A stretch of 8,312 nucleotides of DNA from Bacteroidota bacterium (GTDB lineage Bacteria > Bacteroidota > Rhodothermia > Rhodothermales > JAAAOL01), in the NCBI GenBank assembly GCA_009908885.1, contig JAAAOL010000428.1:1-8312 (forward strand), read 5' to 3'. The notes beneath the pieces are model-generated. The model did no database searches, had not been told where the DNA came from, and saw only the letters and a list, made by a program, of their open reading frames with translations. The translations under genes were made by a program, and so were the position numbers. This document shows, piece by piece, positions 7,025 to 8,312 of this stretch (positions within the stretch are counted from its first letter, which is position 1; each line of letters starts with the position of its first letter).

Positions 7025-7110
7025 GCGATTCAGGATTCAGGTCGTCTATGGAATGAGCATCGGGCGACGATCCAGAGAACCTGGCTGATATTTCTATGCA
7101 TAATGGAGCA

Positions 7111-7228
7111 TGTCATCCCGGCCCCCGCGCCGGGATCTCTCTGATTGGCGTCGTGCTCGTCGGAGAGATGCCGACACGAGCGCGAGCGAGGGATCGAGCG
7201 CAGCGGAATAATCAAGTCCGGCATGACA
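7111..7228. repeat. Palindromic REP/MITE-like element, about 118 bp
   Basis: The ends are inverted repeats: TGTCATCCCGG at 7111-7121 and CCGGCATGACA at 7218-7228, matching 10 of 11. Inside, ATCCCGGC/GCCGGGAT (7115-7122 with 7129-7136) is a perfect 8-bp stem with a 6-nt loop. A second imperfect hairpin pairs 7151-7163 with 7171-7185. This nested-palindrome layout is typical of dispersed intergenic repeats such as REP/BIME or small MITEs. No target-site duplication could be identified and no second copy lies in the window. Confidence 0.6.
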
Positions 7229-7315
7229 CATGGTTGCGTGCACCACTACCTCATGGAGCCGAGTCATCTTCAGGATGCCAAGTTGTGCCTGAGCATAGTG
7301 CATCATCCCCCCATC

Positions 7316-7344
7316 GTAGAGACGCTTCGCCGAGGCGTCTCTAC
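7316..7344. repeat. Perfect 10-bp inverted repeat, REP-like hairpin
   Basis: GTAGAGACGC (7316-7325) and GCGTCTCTAC (7335-7344) are exact reverse complements around a 9-nt loop, and one U-G and one A-U pair could extend the stem. It lies 18 bp past the rhodanese stop and could act as a 3' mRNA-stabilising or terminating structure. No U-tract follows on either strand. The GTAGAGACGC arm resembles short palindromes I recall as dispersed in several bacterial genomes, so it may be a repeat family member. Confidence 0.6.
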
Positions 7345-7362
7345 CGTCCGCCGCCCGCTATC

Positions 7363-7959
7363 TCAGCACCCCTGGTTGGTGATCGTCGTGCGGGGGCGCA
7401 GGACAGGCTGCACGACCCGTTGGCGGTCCCGCTCCACGGGGGCCGCATCGGACTTGCCAAGATAGTAATTCGCGGCCGCCAAACGCACCTCGTACCGGTC
7501 CCAGGCGTCCTCCGAGGCATCGGGGGCGGGCTCCTCCGGATCCAACACCCTTTCTTTCCAGGCCATCAGCCCCCCCTCCAACAGGTACGTACGCTCCCGG
7601 TACTGCTTGATGGCCTGCCAGGCTGCCACGGCGTTCTCCGCTGAGTCGGCATAGACCACGATGTCGCGGTGTGTCGGGAGGCTGCGGATGGTTTCCTGGT
7701 CGAGCCCGGCGGCGGGCATCGACATCGCCGTCTTGATGCCGTCGTCCAGGAACGCCTCCTCCGAGCGTACGTCGATCAGCAGGTACTCCGGGTTGTCGCC
7801 CAGAATCCAATCGCTCAGCGTCCACGGGGCGATCCGGTCCGCCTCGGTGGGCGCGCCGACGTCAAGCGTCGTCGGTCCCGGTGCGGGCAGGAGGAACAAG
7901 ATGACGGCGACGGCGAGGCCCGCGAAGACGCCGAGCCACTTCCAGTTATGCGCTGGCAT
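7363..7959 (-). CDS. Membrane-anchored rhodanese-like protein lacking the catalytic Cys
   Basis: A 198-residue protein. Residues 8-24 form a transmembrane anchor after a single Lys, so the domain is probably periplasmic. Rhodanese landmarks are present: L-L-I-D-V-R-S-E-E-A-F at 60-70, the strand D-I-V-V-Y at 99-103, and L-L-E-G-G-L-M-A-W at 126-134. After V-V-Y, where active rhodaneses carry the persulfide-forming Cys, the loop reads A-D-S-A-E-N-A, starting at Ala104. The only cysteine is the final residue, C198, after a roughly 60-residue tail rich in Pro, Asp and Arg. The start is set by a perfect AGGAGGT 5 nt upstream and overlaps the end of the YeeE/YedE-type gene by 14 bp, implying coupled expression. 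Likely role: binding or relaying sulfur for the transporter rather than classical sulfurtransferase activity; this is inferred. Confidence 0.88.
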   Translation of the reverse strand: MPAHNWKWLGVFAGLAVAVILFLLPAPGPTTLDVGAPTEADRIAPWTLSDWILGDNPEYLLIDVRSEEAFLDDGIKTAMSMPAAGLDQETIRSLPTHRDIVVYADSAENAVAAWQAIKQYRERTYLLEGGLMAWKERVLDPEEPAPDASEDAWDRYEVRLAAANYYLGKSDAAPVERDRQRVVQPVLRPRTTITNQGC

Positions 7960-8312
7960 ACTGCACCTCCTCCATCTCCTTAGTATCTGCTGTGGGATCC
8001 GATTCCGGCTCCTGCCGCTCGGGGTCGAACTTGCGCTCGGCCCACTCCGCGGCGATGAAACCGGCCAGCGCGATCAGCATGACCACGCCTCCGACGACGC
8101 CGGGCCGCACGCCGAACCACTCGGGCAGGGTCAGGTAGCCGCTGAAGCCCTCCGTCTCCATCTGGAAGAACGAGGCGATCCCATCGAACGGTACGATTTC
8201 CGAGAAGACGAACATGCCCAGCATCCCCCCGGTGACGGCGAGAATCGCGTCGATCTTGGCCGTCGAGACGCCCACGAGGGCCGTCCCAGGACAATAGCCG
8301 CCGATGATGAAC
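7946..8312 (-). CDS. YeeE/YedE-family sulfur transporter, C-terminal part (5' partial)
   Basis: The frame is open from the right edge to the TAA at 7946-7948, about 121 codons. The GTG at 8275 is internal, because conserved family residues continue beyond it. Close to the edge is G-G-Y-C-P-G-T-A-L-V-G, the Cys-containing signature of the YeeE/YedE (TsuA-like) family, in which membrane cysteines relay thiosulfate or related sulfur. Two transmembrane helices follow (I-L-A-V-T-G-G-M-L-G-M-F-V-F and G-V-V-M-L-I-A-L-A-G-F-I-A-A), then a charged cytoplasmic-looking tail rich in Glu, Asp and Pro. The short distance from the C-P-G-T motif to the end fits a half-size family member. It overlaps the rhodanese gene by 14 bp, a partnership common for this family. 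Confidence 0.85.
   Translation of the reverse strand, partial: FIIGGYCPGTALVGVSTAKIDAILAVTGGMLGMFVFSEIVPFDGIASFFQMETEGFSGYLTLPEWFGVRPGVVGGVVMLIALAGFIAAEWAERKFDPERQEPESDPTADTKEMEEVQYASA
7965..7971 (-). promoter_or_regulatory. Strong ribosome binding site of the rhodanese gene
   Basis: A perfect AGGAGGT on the - strand, 5 nt before the ATG at 7959-7957, lies within the coding end of the upstream transporter gene. It fixes the rhodanese start. Confidence 0.8.

Larger units (their letters stand above)
7025..7362. other. Noncoding stretch with two palindromic repeats
   Basis: This is the only sizeable gene-free stretch. It lies downstream of the rhodanese gene and upstream of the - strand dodecaheme cytochrome, so it should hold that gene's promoter. 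The part nearest the cytochrome (about 7080-7105) is AT-rich, but no convincing promoter pair was found. A short tandem echo, GATTCAG twice (7027-7040), precedes the GTG start. The rest holds the palindromic elements at 7111-7228 and 7316-7344. Open frames crossing it lack ribosome binding sites and recognisable protein features. Confidence 0.7.

Noticed and set aside
7080..7116. Promoter for the - strand cytochrome using ATGACA (7116-7111) as a -35 box
   Set aside because: No -10-like hexamer stands at a suitable spacing; the AT-rich patch alone is not enough to call it.
7096..7644. 182-codon + strand open frame running from the noncoding gap into the rhodanese gene
   Set aside because: It starts within palindromic repeats, lacks a ribosome binding site and runs antisense to the rhodanese.
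8273..8275. GTG as start of the YeeE/YedE-type gene
   Set aside because: The frame continues to the window edge with the conserved G-G-Y-C-P-G-T signature, so the GTG is an internal Val codon.

Overview
The window is GC-rich (about two thirds G+C by eye), gene-dense bacterial DNA dominated by electron-transfer proteins. Gram-negative origin is supported by a predicted outer-membrane beta-barrel with a signal peptide and terminal Phe, and by two exported multiheme c-type cytochromes. The cytochrome tail, a barrel with a small N-terminal beta domain, a ferredoxin-flavoprotein and a rhodanese/YeeE pair together recall Rhodothermota/Ignavibacteria-type Bacteroidota relatives, but this taxonomic guess is from memory and weak.

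Left block, + strand (2-4671): an apparent three-gene operon. It starts with the 3' part of a giant cytochrome built from 77-residue, three-heme repeats (22 CxxCH motifs visible, 5' end outside the window). Next, after 4 bp, is an outer-membrane beta-barrel. After 19 bp comes a membrane-anchored ferredoxin-flavoprotein with a permuted reductase fold. The set could link cytoplasmic reducing equivalents to an outer-membrane or extracellular heme chain. Each protein class is supported by the sequence; the joint pathway is inference.

Middle (4672-5185): a small hairpin, a weak promoter-like site, then a single-domain globin (4757-5173) ending 12 bp from the convergent gene on the - strand.

Right block, - strand (5186-8312): reading from the right edge, the C-terminal part of a YeeE/YedE-type sulfur transporter overlaps a membrane-anchored rhodanese-like protein that lacks the catalytic Cys but ends in Cys. 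A roughly 340-bp noncoding stretch follows with two palindromic repeat elements (7111-7228 and 7316-7344). Then comes a membrane-anchored cytochrome with 11 CxxCH motifs and one CX4CH motif.

The window therefore encodes about 34 heme-binding motifs on two proteins. The most interesting parts are the high-order heme-repeat cytochrome with its barrel and permuted Fe-S flavoprotein, and the Cys-shifted rhodanese beside a sulfur transporter.
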